A stretch of 64,000 bases of DNA from Prorocentrum cordatum (GCA_963575745.1 CAUYUJ010000903.1:392001-456000); one strand, 5' to 3'; shown: positions 43,608 through 54,474, numbered from the stretch's first letter. A program made the numbers and translations. Notes: generated from the letters alone by a model not told the origin.

Positions 43608-44546
43608 GCCCCGAATCATCAGGGGTAACTCGGGTCAGGGCTAACTCGGGTGCGTTTATCGCGAAGCCGAACCCGAGGGTGCGTTTATCGCGAAGCCGAA
43701 CCCGAGTTACCCCAGGCCCGAGTTACTCTGGATAACTCGGGCGTCCAGAGCCCCGAGTCATCAGGGGTAACTCGGGTCAGGGCTAACTCGGGCTCGTTTT
43801 TCGGGGACCCGAACCCGAGTTACCCTGGGCCCGAATTACCCTGGATAACACGGGCGTCCAGAGCCCCGAATCATCAGGGGTAACTCGGGTCAGGGCTACG
43901 TAACTCGGGTTCGTTTTTCGGGAACCCGATCCCGAGCTACCCTGGGCCCGAGCTTCCCCGGATAATTCGGGCGCCCAGAGCCCTCAATCATCAGGGGTAT
44001 GTCGGGTCAGGGCTAAATCGGGTTCGTTGTTCGGGGACCCGAACCTGAGTTACCCCGGGCCCGAATTACCCCGGATAATTTGGGCGCCCGGAGCCCCGAG
44101 CCATCAGGGGTAATTCGGGTCAGGGCTCCTTCGGGCTCGTTGTTCGGGGACCCGAACCCGAGTTACCCTGGGCCCGAATTACCCTGGATAACACGGGCGT
44201 CCAGAGCCCCGAATCATCAGGGGTAACTCGGGTCAGGGCTACGTAACTCGGGTTCGTTTTTCGGGAACCCGATCCCGAGCTACCCTGGGCCCGAGCTTCC
44301 CCGGATAATTCGGGCGCCCAGAGCCCTCAATCATCAGGGGTATTTCGGGTCAGGGCTAAATCGGGTCCGTTGTTCGGGGACCCGAACCTGAGTTACCCCG
44401 GGCCCGAATTACCCCCGATAATTTGGGCGCCCGGAGCCCCGAGCCATCAGGGGTAATTCGGGTCAGGGCTCCTTCGGGCTCGTTGTTCGGGAACCCGAAC
44501 CCGAGTTACCCCGGGCCCGAGTTGCCCCGGATATTTCGGGCGCCCA
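43608..44546 (+). repeat. Satellite of eight units of about 114 bases with trimeric higher-order structure
   Basis: The marker TCAGGGGTA recurs at 43621, 43763, 43876, 43993, 44105, 44219, 44336 and 44449, spacing 112-117 except the first (142). Each unit has inverted halves around CGGGTTCG ... CGAACCCG. Units 3-5 and 6-8 correspond one to one with a 343-base period and few differences, which is a higher-order repeat. Confidence 0.9.
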
Positions 44547-44690
44547 ACTGTGTTGGAGGCTCCACGTTGCCGAAGCCTTGCTGCACGCGGCCTGCGTCGC
44601 GGCTGACCGACGCGTTGGGCCGCGGCAGCGACGAGCGCACGGCCCAGGCGCAAGGACCGCCCTGGGACCCGCGGGGGACTGGGCTGGCCT

Positions 44691-44735
44691 CCTCCTCCTC
44701 CTCCTCCTCCTCCTCCTCCTCCTCCTCCTCCTCCT
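44691..44735. repeat. (CTC)n microsatellite just upstream of LINE-D
   Basis: Nearly perfect CTC repeat. Confidence 0.95.
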
Positions 44736-44848
44736 CTCAAGCCACTTGGGCCCAAGTTTTTGGGCTCGCTTCTGGGCCTTTCAGCAGGCGCTTGAGATCT
44801 CGCCTTCCCCCGGGAAGGTAGCTAACGTGGAAGCATTCAGTCGAAACC

Positions 44849-45998
44849 ATGGCCCCGCCGCCGCGCAAGCCGCCAGGGACCCGCGGCCCTCCTCCTTGGC
44901 AGTCTGTTCACAACGCTATGTGGCGTTGCGGGAAATGCGGCTGCGGGAAAAACATGGGACGTTTCTGGTTCTGCAAGCAGTGCCATAGTTTGCGAGCCGA
45001 GGTCGACGTCTCCACGCCCAAGCCACCTGGCGGTGTATGGGCGAACGGTGCTGGTGCAGCGGGGCAGGCCCCACCATCGGCGCCTCCTCCTCAGCCTCGC
45101 CCTGTGGGACCACAAGGAGGGGGAGGACAACCAGGAGCTGGTGCAGGCCAGGGCGTCATCCGCGACGCTGACCTCAAGGATGACGAGATGCACCAGCTCA
45201 TCTCACTCAACAGGAAGATGGGCAACCATGGACACGCCGCGGCGCTCCAGCAGCGCTTGGACAAAAGGAAGGCTGGCTCGGCACCTATACCGATTCAAGT
45301 GCAGGCGAATCAATCTGACCGAGCCAGGAAGGCCTTGGAAAAGAAACTGTCCAACGAGCTGGAGCAATTCGAGAAGTGGCAAACTTGGTTGGCTGATAAG
45401 AAGTATTCTATTCACTCCCTTCGTCAACAGTTGGTCGAAGAGAATGACCGCTACAAGAAGCTCGCTGCGCAGCTGCAAGCAGAGGTTGCACCACCAAGCT
45501 CTCCACCTTCTTCGGCTTCTCTTTCGCTCCAGGACTTACTGGACGGGAAGCAGCTATTCGACGCCACCAGTGTGGAGTCGTTCTTCAACGTGGACCCTGA
45601 AGTCTACGAGCTTGGCGAAGAGGACCGCAAGCAAATGGCGGCTCGTGCAGAGGACCTCAGCAAGCGGCTTGTCGAGACCACCCAGTTTCGGGGCGGCGGC
45701 CAAGCAGCTCGAGGAGGCCAGGCAGCTGCACAAGTCGCACGTCTCGGGCCTGGCGAAGCGTCGCAAGGCCGAGGGAGCGGCGATGCCTGGTGGTGGTCAT
45801 GTGGATGACGAAGCTCGTGCGGCGGGACCTTCTCCTGCCGTTCAACCTGAAGATCACTCCGGAGCTTCGGCCAGTGCTGGCGTTTCTGATTCTGACTCGG
45901 CCGCCCGCTCCTCTGCTTTGCTTGCCCGCGCCGAGACGGTGCTGGGAGCCGACTTTCAACCACCTGAGCAATCTTTGCCCCCCACCTCGACTGCCTAG
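44849..45998 (+). CDS. LINE-D ORF1: zinc-finger and coiled-coil protein, one frameshift
   Basis: A nucleic-acid-binding chaperone role is inferred from the family. The ATG at 44849 opens a frame with MWRCGKCGCGKNMGRFWFCK near residues 24-43, a Trp-x-Cys-x2-Cys-x4-Asn-x6-Cys-x2-Cys pattern close to the RanBP2 zinc finger. A Pro/Gly-rich stretch follows, then a Lys/Glu/Leu-rich segment (RKALEKKLSNELEQFEKW and LRQQLVEENDRYKKLAAQLQ) that should form a coiled coil. Near 45690 the coherent protein shifts by +1 to another frame reading AKQLEEARQLHKSHVSGLAK and ends at a stop at 45996-45998. The original frame runs to a stop at 45806-45808 with a Gly/Ala/Arg-rich tail that looks unnatural. The shift may be a mutation or a recoding site. 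Confidence 0.7.
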
Positions 45999-46110
45999 GT
46001 CGAAGTGGGGGGGAGATTTGAAGTCACCTGAGGCGCCAAGTTTTTTGATACCTCCTGGTCCCTCGGATCCGTCGTTGGGGTGCGGCCCTGGTTTGGGCGC
46101 CCGTGGGCCT

Positions 46111-49100
46111 ATGTCAGGACCCAGTTTTGGCCCGTCGTCTGGCCCCCCTGTCCCCGAGTCCGACCAGCTTGCCCTCAGATTCCAGACGTGTAATGCCACC
46201 TCCTGGGGGCCATGTAAAGAATGGCTCGCCCGCGCATCGGCCCATGTCGTGGCCGTTCAAGAACACCACCTCTGTAGTGATGAGTCGTGTCGCTCGGCTT
46301 TAGATTGGTGCCTCAGACATGGCTGGAAAGGCCTCTTCTCGCCAGCCCGTCCTGGAGTCGGCGAAGGAAGCTCAGGTGGTGTCGCCTTAGTCTGCCGATC
46401 CTTCCTAGGCCTTCACGACCTCCCTCAGGGGTCGGAATTGGTCCCAAGTAGGGCCATTGCGGGTCTGGTTCATCTCCCTGGAGGGCTTGACCAGCCCATC
46501 CTGTTCGCCTCGGTGTACATGCATCACTCCGAGGGGCTGACGGACCGAAATCTTGACATCTTGGGGAAGGTTGGGTCGGCAGCAGAGGTGTATGCTAGTG
46601 AATGTTTGGTCGCGGCTGAATTCAACATGTCGCCCGACCTCGTCCAGGACAGCGGGTTCACTGAACGCCTCCATGGGAACCTGATCATCCCCCAGGGCGA
46701 GGGGGCCTGCCTCACCACGGGGGGCATCAAAATGCTCGACTATTTCGTTGCGACGAGTGGGGTCTCGAAGGTTATTCAGTCGGTCGACGTGGTTGCCACC
46801 TCGCAGCTCGCTCCTCACTCACCTGTCGAAATCGTTCTGTACCCTCGTGCTTGTAAGATGCAGGCTTTGGGATTTTACAAACCTCCTCCCATCCCTGCCC
46901 AGCGGCCTATCGGGCCCTCTAAACGGCCTCCCCACTGGGGGCGGCTCCAGGGGCAGGCGAGTGCCCTTCTCGATTCTTTGGTCCCAGGGGAACCCGTCGG
47001 TCAGGCTACCCAAGAGTTGAGTAGGGTTTACGGGCGCTGGGCTCGTCTGGCGGAGCGTGAAATCGCTGATGCTGCACAGATCACCCTCCCGTACTACGGG
47101 GCCAGGAGTAAGGGCCCCAAGTTAGTCTGGCAGCCTGTCTTCAAGAGCGGCTCTTCCATGGGCCGCCACCCGCGTCTGTTCGCCATCAAGTGGTTGTCCC
47201 GCACCTTTAGGCACTGGCACGTACTCCCTCGCAGTTCGCAGGCGTGTGGCCAGAAGAGCCAGATGCTGCTGGAGATTCCCTCTGAGTTCGCGAGCGATCT
47301 GGATAGGTATCAGGCGCTCGTCAAGTCCATTCACTCGTTCGTGTCGATCGTCGCGGCTCCAGGTGGTCGGCTCTGCGTGGAGGATGAAGCTCATCAGGAG
47401 CACCTGTCGCACATCCTTGGCGAGCTGGATGCCGCCATAGTCCACGAGCAGTCGGATGCTAGGACTCAGGGAGGGAAAAGTTGGAAGGAATGGCTGTTGA
47501 CCAACATTGAAAAGGGAGGAAGGAACGCTCACCTCGCTCGCAAGCCTGCTGCGGGCTGGAAGCCTACCACGACCCTCAGCTCGGCTGGGGTTGTGCTCTC
47601 TGACCCTCTTTCTCTGCTGGAGTCTCAGTCTTCGCTCTATGCTGAATTATGGGGTGCCAAGTCGACGGGCCCCCCCGCGCTCGATGAAGGTTCGAAAGGT
47701 ATTTGTAGCCCCCTCCCTTTCTTGCAACCCGAATTTCTCAGGATGATCTCCTCCAGGTACTCCCCCAGGACTGCTTTTGGGCTCGACGGTTTCCACATGA
47801 AACACTACTCCTGGATGACCGACGATTGCTTGTACGTCGTGGGCCTAATGCTGGCCATCATGGAAATGACCTCCTCACTCCCCTTCCAGATCCAGCTGGT
47901 TCAGCTGGCGCTCATCATGAAGCCGCACGGCGGCTGGAGGCCGATTGGCCTGTTCTGCAGCATGTACAGATTGTGGGGGAAAGCGAGAAGGGTGATAGCA
48001 CAGCAGTGGGAATTGGAGCATCCTCGAGCTTATTTCGCTGGCCAGTCTTTTGCTTCGGCCAGTGACGTCGTGTGGCGTCAAGGAGTCAGGGCTGAATGCT
48101 CCTATCGTCGTGGTTTGGTGGCGGCCACGATTCTTTGGGACTTGTCCAAGTTTTACGAAACCATCGACCTCGGGCTTTTGGAACAGCGTTGCGTGCAACA
48201 CGGGGTCCCTGTGGCCTTATATCGTCTCTCGATCGCGGCCTACCGAGGGGCCCGGTTTATTTGCATGGCTGGGTACGTCTCGGGCCCGCTGATGGCGGCT
48301 CGAGGGGTTATCGCGGGTTGTTCGTTAGCCACGACATGGGTCAAGGTCTACATGATCACCCCTCTTGACTCCTTGAAGCTCGGGCCTAGCGTCCAGCTGG
48401 ACCAGTACATCGATGATAGCGGGCTGTCTGCGGTGGGCTCCAAGGCCCAGGTCGTGCATGATTTAAAGGAAGCCTCGCAGGGCCTGCACGACGCTCTCAC
48501 CTTGGACATGACATGCAAGGTGGCGCCTGATAAGGCCTCTTTTGTCTGCTCATCTGCTGAGGTCTCTTCGCAGCTTCGTCAGTTCCTGGGGCCCCTGGCT
48601 GGGCCGATCACGGACAGTGCCGTGAACCTGGGGATCGACGATGCTGCAGGGAGACCCAGACGAGCCGCCAGGAGAGGCCACAAGTTCAGGGTCCGCGTGG
48701 ACACCCTGAAAGCTTCTACAAAGAAGCTCGTCAAGCTGAGTTGCAGCCTCGGTAAGTATTGTAAGCGTATTTGGGTCTCTGGGACTTTGCCTGGGGTTCT
48801 CTACGGGGCGGAGATCCATGGGCTTTCGGACTTCGAGTTGGCGAAGATCCGTCGTGAAGCGGGGCGCGTTCTGAGACCTGGTGCGGGGGGGCGTTCGCTG
48901 ACCGCCACCCTCCTTCTGAACGATGACCCGACTTGGGTGGGGGCTGTGGCCCCCGTGGTTAGGTACGCCAAAGAAATATGGGCGCTCCAGACGGGTGCCT
49001 ATCCCTACACGATCCCTTGGGACCAGTTGAAACTCAGCTGGGAGACCGTGTTCGCGGCGGCGGAACCTAGGTGGCGCGACGTCGGGGGACCCATTAGCGC

Positions 49101-50753
49101 CATGCGTCTTTCCCTTATTCGCATCAAGTGGTCTATGCCAGATTTCGTCACGATCGTGAACGATTTCGGGGAGACGATATTGCTGACGAGCGTGTCCCCA
49201 GCTATGCTGAAGAAATGTTGCAGCAGGCCTGTCGGCGTGCCCTGGAGCGTGAGACTTCGGCTAATAGCCTGTCTTGCGAACGATTGTGTTTCGACATCGT
49301 CCGATCTCGCCTCCGATCGTCGCGGGTCACCTCCCAGGAACGTGGATCGATCAGGAGCTTGACTTGCGAAGCGCTCTGGACTCGCGATCGGGCGATCAAG
49401 GTCGGGTACCGCGGTCTCGAGGATCGATGCGAGCTCTGCGGTTTCACTGGCGATTCGACCTTCCATCGACTCTGGCGCTGCCCTGCCGTCGCCTCCATGA
49501 GAGAGGAGACCGTTTCACAGAGTTTGATTGATGAAGCCGCTGACGCGGACCTGGCCGACCCCGAAGTTGCTCTGCTTTTCACCAGGGGTGTCTTTCCGCA
49601 TCCTGGAGACGTCTTCCCTCGGCCGTCTCGGGAGTTTTTGGATTGTGAATTTCAGGCCAGATGTGAATGGGTTGAGCCTCCCCAGGACGGTGGCACCTTT
49701 GATGGCGATATCTTCCTTGACGGTAGCTGCTTCCGTCATGAGATTGCCGAGCTCTCGCGTGCTGGATATGGGCTCGTTAAGGTCGACTCTTCGGGTGACA
49801 GGGTGTGCCACATCTATGGGCCTATCCACGCCCCTTTCCTCCAGACCTCCCAGTGTGCCGAATTCGCTGCCCTGGCCCGCGGCGGAGTGGAGGTCATGAG
49901 TGACGCGAGCCACGGGCCCGTCGCCGAGATCGGCGAGGACCGACATCCTGGGCAGGAGCAGCCTCGCCTGTCAACTTTTTATAGCGACTGCTTGAACGTG
50001 GTCTTTGCTTGTGCTGGGGACAAGAGTTCGCAGCTGAGCTATCGCCGCCCGTTCGCGGGGCTGATGATGATGTATCGTCTTGGGGTGTCGTCGGTCCAGT
50101 CGGTCGTCAAAGTCGATGCCCACAAAGACCCGCACGAAGCGGGCATATCCTCCCTGGAGCGCTGGAGGCGCCTCGGGAATGACCTGGCGGATCGCGCCGC
50201 CAAGCAGGGTGCTGGGCTCCACCCCCGTCCGTCGGAGGCCGAGGAGAGCCGGCTGCAATGGCAAATTAAGATAGCCAAGGCGGTCTGCAAGCTCGCAGCG
50301 AAGCTGCTGCCAGCGTGGCCGCCGTTGGATTTGACCGACTGCTACTGGGAGCGCCCTCCCGTCGAACCTGCTCCTCCCTCGCGGCCCCATGCTTGGACGT
50401 GGGAGAAGCGCGAGGGGTATTTCGGATTTGCTTTCTGGCGTTGCCAGCGCTGTTTGATCGTGCGCAAAGGACGCTCGATACCGCCGCCAGGTTCTTGCTC
50501 GAATGAATCGAAGCTGGACGGCCCATCACTGAGAGCGCTCGGGCACCATGCCATATCGCTGCTCGTTTTTGATGGCTCCTTCCTGACTGTCTGTCTTAGG
50601 TGTCATTCCTACGGCTCGCTGCGTTATATTCGGGGCTTAGCTCAGCGATGTCAGCCACCGACGCGTAAGAAGACCGAGACTTTCAATGCTATTTGTAAGG
50701 GTCGGCATCCGTCGAAATCCGAGCTTCGTGTGGAGCCCGCGCCGTGGCGTTAG
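46111..50753 (+). CDS. LINE-D ORF2: endonuclease, RT, zinc-knuckle, RNase H; one frameshift
   Basis: This is the polyprotein for target-primed reverse transcription. The first Met after ORF1 ends is at 46111; the frame is open further upstream, so the true start is uncertain. The EEP domain has a Glu in AVQEHHL (residue 51) but AAEFNMSP where Gly-Asp-Phe-Asn is usual, and PHSPVE where Asp-His is usual. RT: ALIMKPHGGWRPIGL, motif A LWDLSKFYETID (Asp 677), motif B RGVIAGCSLATTW, motif C QYIDDS (residues 766-769). Frame 1 ends at 49362, but coherent protein moves to another frame between about 49170 and 49200 (a -1 type shift). That frame has the zinc-knuckle CELCGFTGDSTFHRLWRCPA and an RNase H domain with Asp at 49719, Glu at 49860, Asp at 49986 and Asp at 50190 (GNDLADRAAK). 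It stops at 50751-50753. All RNase H acids and the RT Asp pair are present. Confidence 0.75.
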
Positions 50754-50770
50754 TTTTTTCCCGCTGTTTC

Positions 50771-50920
50771 CACGGCACTGCGGGACTGGCAGCCGTCTCG
50801 GCGTGAGTCCCCCCGCAGTTGCCGTGACGTCAGCGGTGGGGCAGGGCTGGTGGCGAAAGTGGCAGGAGGCGCCACCCAGCCCTGCCCCCTCCTCTGGGGG
50901 GAGGCGCCGTCCCCCCAGAG
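50771..50920 (+). promoter_or_regulatory. Three consecutive hairpins in the LINE-D 3' UTR
   Basis: Hairpin 1 pairs CACGGCACTGCGGG (50771-50784) with CCCCGCAGTTGCCGTG (50811-50826). Hairpin 2 pairs GGGGCAGGGCTGGTGGCG (from 50838) with the GCCACCCAGCCCTGCCCC arm ending at 50888. Hairpin 3 pairs CTCTGGGGGG (50892-50901) with CCCCCCAGAG (50911-50920). Such 3' structures can be the RT recognition site in some LINEs; that role here is inferred. Confidence 0.65.
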
Positions 50921-50957
50921 AGTGTGGCTTGGCAGTAGTGGATGTCAAAAAAAATCC

Positions 50958-50974
50958 CCCTCCTCCTCCTCCTC

Positions 50975-51005
<31 letters not shown>

Positions 51006-51035
51006 TCATCCTCATCCTCATCCTCATACTCCTAT
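50958..51035. repeat. (TCC)n then (ATCCTC)n microsatellite
   Basis: (CTC)n to about 51000, a C run, then ATCCTC hexamers. Confidence 0.95.
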
Positions 51036-51361
51036 GCCCTCCTCTCGTTTCGATTGTTTTCTTGGCACTCCCCCTTCCGTTCCCGTAGTGGCGTTGGCTA
51101 CTGAAGGGGGGTGAAAGAGCTTCGCAGTGAGAGAGGGGCGGGGCTCGCCTCATGAGGGGGTAACCCCGCATCCCCCCCAGCAGGCAGTGCAGCATTTGCT
51201 TGGGAGCCCCTGCCGCAGCGGCCCCGTCCTCAGTAGGCAACTGAGACGGGCGCCGTAGGCCGCAGGGCGAGGGAATTCTAAGCATTCCCCCCTCTAGCTT
51301 CCGTATACTACCTAGGGGCCGCTAGAGTCACAAGTGGATTGACCATGGCCCCCAACGGCCC
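51036..51361. other. Spacer, nothing recognised
   Basis: GC-rich with no motif. It might be further 3' sequence of an older element. Confidence 0.4.
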
Positions 51362-51533
51362 CACCACCACCACCACCTCCTCCTCCTCCTCCTCCTCCTC
51401 CTCCTCCTCCTCCTCCTCCTCCCTACTCCTTCCCCTCCTCCTCCCCCGCCTCCTCCCCCTCCTCCTCCTCCTCCTCCTCCTCCTCCTCCTCCTCCTCCTC
51501 CTCCTCCTCCTCCTCTTCCTCTTCCTCTTCCTC
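51362..51533. repeat. (TCC)n microsatellite
   Basis: Starts with a CCACCA run, then long (CTC)n with CCC interruptions. Confidence 0.95.
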
Positions 51534-51617
51534 CCGGGTCGCCTGCGGCCCCGGGGGGGGCCGCGCAGCTGCACCGCTCAGCTCCCGAGTCGGAAGGCGC
51601 CAATTCCAATTGTCTTA

Positions 51618-51762
51618 AGTCGGGCATGGGCCTCTACAGGAGGGATATTCAAAAAGATTTAAACAATAGTACGGGGACGATTGTTTTATTATTGTTTGGT
51701 CATTTTTGGGGCATGTTTTAATTTTTCGCCCAAAGTCCGCCCGTAGGAGAACGCGCCCGACT
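51618..51762 (+). mobile_element. Family M MITE-like element, copy 11
   Basis: The left end is AGTCGGGCATGGGCCTCTAC and the right end CCGTAGGAGAACGCGCCCGA followed by CTTAA. With the preceding CTTA the outermost sequence is TTAAGTCGGGC ... GCCCGACTTAA, the most symmetric ends of any copy. Confidence 0.85.
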
Positions 51763-51871
51763 TAAACACTACCATCCGCGCGCTGGTCTTGGCCAGGCCT
51801 GACCTGGGCCCAGGATCGGCGGGCACTGTCCCCAGGCTCGGCCCAGGATTGGGGATCACCAATCAGGCAAT

Positions 51872-52043
51872 CGCAACCATGGATCAAGGGGGTGCGTGAA
51901 TCAGCGACGGGTACCTTTTTGGAAATCGCGGATTTCCGCCGCCGAGCGGGGCGGCACCGGCCGCATGTTGGGAAGGGACCTTCCCCGATCCATGGATTTG
52001 GCGACCGCGCACCAACTCCATGGATCGCTAATCCATGTTTGCG
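51872..52043 (+). repeat. Family H hairpin repeat, copy 4
   Basis: Runs from CGCAACCATGGATCAAGGGG to AATCCATGTTTGCG, with GGAAATCGCGGATTTCCGCC and the CCATGG hairpin retained. Confidence 0.85.
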
Positions 52044-52798
52044 CGCCCCCCCCCGAACCAATGCCATCAACGTCTTGACTGCAGAAGACAAATGCAGTCG
52101 GGGCACTGAAGGAACCCTTCTCGTGGGGGAGGGGCTCCGTGTTCCTTAGTTGCTTCACAGCTTGCCTTAGGTTTTCCTTGTTTAGGGTTTGGATGCGAAA
52201 TCAAAGTTTAACTTATGAGAAAACGAAGGCTCGTTCCTTCTGTAACGTTCCTTAGGTCAGCGCCCCGACTGTATAGCATTTTTCGTAATTTTGTCATACG
52301 TGTTTCCACGGCCTCTCTTGTGTTTGGGGGTCTCCGTTCTCAACCCGCAGCGCCGCGCGTCTCACATCATTCTCCCTCGTCCCGCTTCTCGTCCTCCTCC
52401 TCCTCCCCAATCCGACGCACCCTCTCGCGTTCCGTGGACCCACAGGGCGCTCCACCCAAGTTCCCGTGAGGGCGCCTACGCGAATCTCCACGCCAATTTC
52501 GGCGCGGGTCTCGCACGTTCCGTGCCCCCATAGTGAGCTCCGCCCGAGGCCCCAGGGAGGGCACTTGCACGCTTACCCCGCAAATCTCGGCGCACCCATC
52601 ACACGCCTCGTACCAGGGCTGCACCGGAACGCTGTTTTGCTGGACTTGGGCTGTGTTTTGGTTTTCGTTTTGGCAGGGAGCTGCAGGATAACATGTAGAG
52701 CAGAACGAACAACACAACGAAAACAAGACACAAACATGATCGTTGCTTATGTATTGTTTGGCCGATCGGCGCGAGCCCTCGCACCCCCCTCCCCCCCC
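52044..52798. other. Spacer with one short duplication unit
   Basis: No gene recognised. The segment 52660-52736 (GTTTTGGCAGG ... AACACAACGAAAACAAGACA) is similar to 52993-53063. Confidence 0.55.
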
Positions 52799-52971
52799 CG
52801 TGGAGTAGATCTTGGGATCTTGGCTGTTTTCTTGCGTCTATTTCGAGCGGGTAGAGCCTCCCCCATAATGAACGCACTGCTGCAGACAGTCGTACTGAAC
52901 AGAGGTCCGGAGCCAGACCCCCCCCCTCCTTTCCTCCCAATGTCGAAACGCCGTGAAACAAAAACTCACCT
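52799..52971 (+). repeat. Dispersed repeat pair, copy 1 (partner at 54303-54474)
   Basis: Shared blocks are GGAGTAGA(T/C)CTTGG, the CAGAGGTCC(G/A)GAGCCAGACC phrase with a following C run, and CCAATGT(C/T)GAAACGCCG. Confidence 0.85.
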
Positions 52972-53271
52972 TCGTACCCCTCATTTGGAGCTCGTTTTGG
53001 CAGGAGGCACAGGAGAGCAGGTCGAGCAACACGAGCAGCAACACGAAAACAACACGAGACACAGCGCTCAGGTCCAGCCCTGCTTCCTAACCCCTCGATG
53101 TGGAGCTCCACCCTCAGGCGCCCCAGCCGTCTCGGCGCCCCGCCGCGGTGGCAGAGCGGCCGAGGTGCCCGTGCGCTCGGCCCTCGGCCTCTCGCAGGTC
53201 CGCTGCGGGGGGCGCCGCGCTCCCCTCGGCACCCCATCCGGCGTGTTCGTCTTTACGCTCAAGTCGGGCGT

Positions 53272-53412
53272 GTCCCTCCTACAGGAGGAATGTCCAACAG
53301 TAGTTTAGAGATAGTCGGGGGACGATGTTTCCAGTTCCTGTTGACCTTTTGGGGGCATTTGTGGAATATTTTTCGTTCGTCGAAAGCCAGCCTGCAGGGG
53401 GACATGCCCGAC
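53272..53412 (+). mobile_element. Family M MITE-like element, copy 12
   Basis: The left end is AGTCGGGCGTGTCCCTCCTA, the right end CTGCAGGGGGACATGCCCGA followed by CCTAACTT, with core TAGTCGGGGGACGATG. Confidence 0.9.
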
Positions 53413-54302
53413 CTAACTTCACGCGGCGAGGACCATCGAGGAGCATTCTGGATTACCGCGCGAGGAGAAAGATTCGAGACGCCGAGAGACAGGCACGGGG
53501 GATCGAAGCCCGAGCGATGGCAAGTGGCTCGCTCGCCTGAGTCGGCGCGCCCTGGGGGGGGGGGAGACGCAAGGGGGTGGGCCCTCTGAGCAGGCCGCGG
53601 GGCTTCTCAGCAGCTCTCCCGCCTTCTCAGAAGCCTTCTAAACTGTCTCCGAAGCCGCGGACGGCTTCTCAGAGGGCGCGAGGGCTTCTGAAAGGCCCAG
53701 TGGCCCTCTGAGAAGGGCCAGTCCCCGGATCCCTCTCGGGACAATCGTTTACCTCCAGCAGTACGGGGAACCACCTGAGCCAGGAGCTTGGGGGGGTCCG
53801 ACGGACAGGCGGGAGCCTACAGGAAAACAAGAGGCACCGACGATCACAATCGAGACAAAGATGCACACGAATCAAGAGGACAACAATGGACGAACAACGC
53901 CAGAGAGGGCCGCCGTTGTCTCGGCTGACCCCCGAAATTGCGAGCAAGATTCATACCCATATGCAGGGCGTCTGGGGTTTTCACGGAAGGTGCGCCCCAA
54001 GGTCGGGGCGCATTGGATATGGATGACAATCGAGCCTGTCTGGGGTCAGACTTTCATCCATGTCCAGTGCGCCTCGGGTTTTTGGGGAAGGGAGCCCGAA
54101 GCTCCAAGCTGCAGTGAATGTGGACAGAGTTATTGACCGCAGCGATTTTGACGTTGCGCGGACCTGCACCACGAGCTGGCGGCGTGAGATAGCAAAACAC
54201 AATCGGCAATTTAGGCGAAGGAGCAGACACATTCGGCCAGTGGCAAGCGTTGCGGACAAGGACAGGCGCAACAAAAAAAACGGCAGTTGAGAGAGACCAT
54301 CT
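53413..54302. other. Spacer with GGCTTCTCAGA direct and inverted repeats
   Basis: Between 53585 and 53720 the phrase CTTCTCAGA recurs and its complement CTCTGAGAAG appears, so the stretch could fold. The remainder to 54302 shows no gene. Confidence 0.5.
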
Positions 54303-54474
54303 CCCATGGAGTAGACCTTGGCAATTTTTGGCGCCTGTTTCAAGCAGGTGGAGTCTTCCCCAGGGGACGCACGGTTCCAAACAGTCGCAATGAGCAGAGG
54401 TCCAGAGCCAGACCCCCCCCCCTCCCCCCCACCCTTCCGCCCAATGTTGAAACGCCGAATGAAGAAACGCTCAC
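54303..54474 (+). repeat. Dispersed repeat pair, copy 2 (partner at 52799-52971)
   Basis: Same order of blocks, ending AATGTTGAAACGCCGAATGA. Confidence 0.85.

Larger units (their letters stand above)
44736..50954 (+). mobile_element. LINE-D, the best-preserved non-LTR retrotransposon
   Basis: The element has a 5' leader (44736-44848, including the palindrome ACTTGGGCCCAAGT), ORF1, ORF2 with endonuclease, RT, zinc-knuckle and RNase H, a 3' UTR with three hairpins (50771-50920) and an A8 tract (about 50947-50954). (TCC)n microsatellites abut both ends (44691-44735 and 50960-51000). One frameshift in each ORF separates this copy from an intact coding state. Target duplications were not identified. 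Confidence 0.8.

Noticed and set aside
43608-44546. Regular repeats considered as a CRISPR array
   Set aside because: The units are contiguous 114-base satellite copies with no unique spacers, in eukaryotic-looking sequence.
53140-53230. tRNA-like A-box GTGGCAGAGCGGCCGAGG
   Set aside because: No matching B-box, anticodon arm or acceptor pairing follows, so it is not a tRNA gene.
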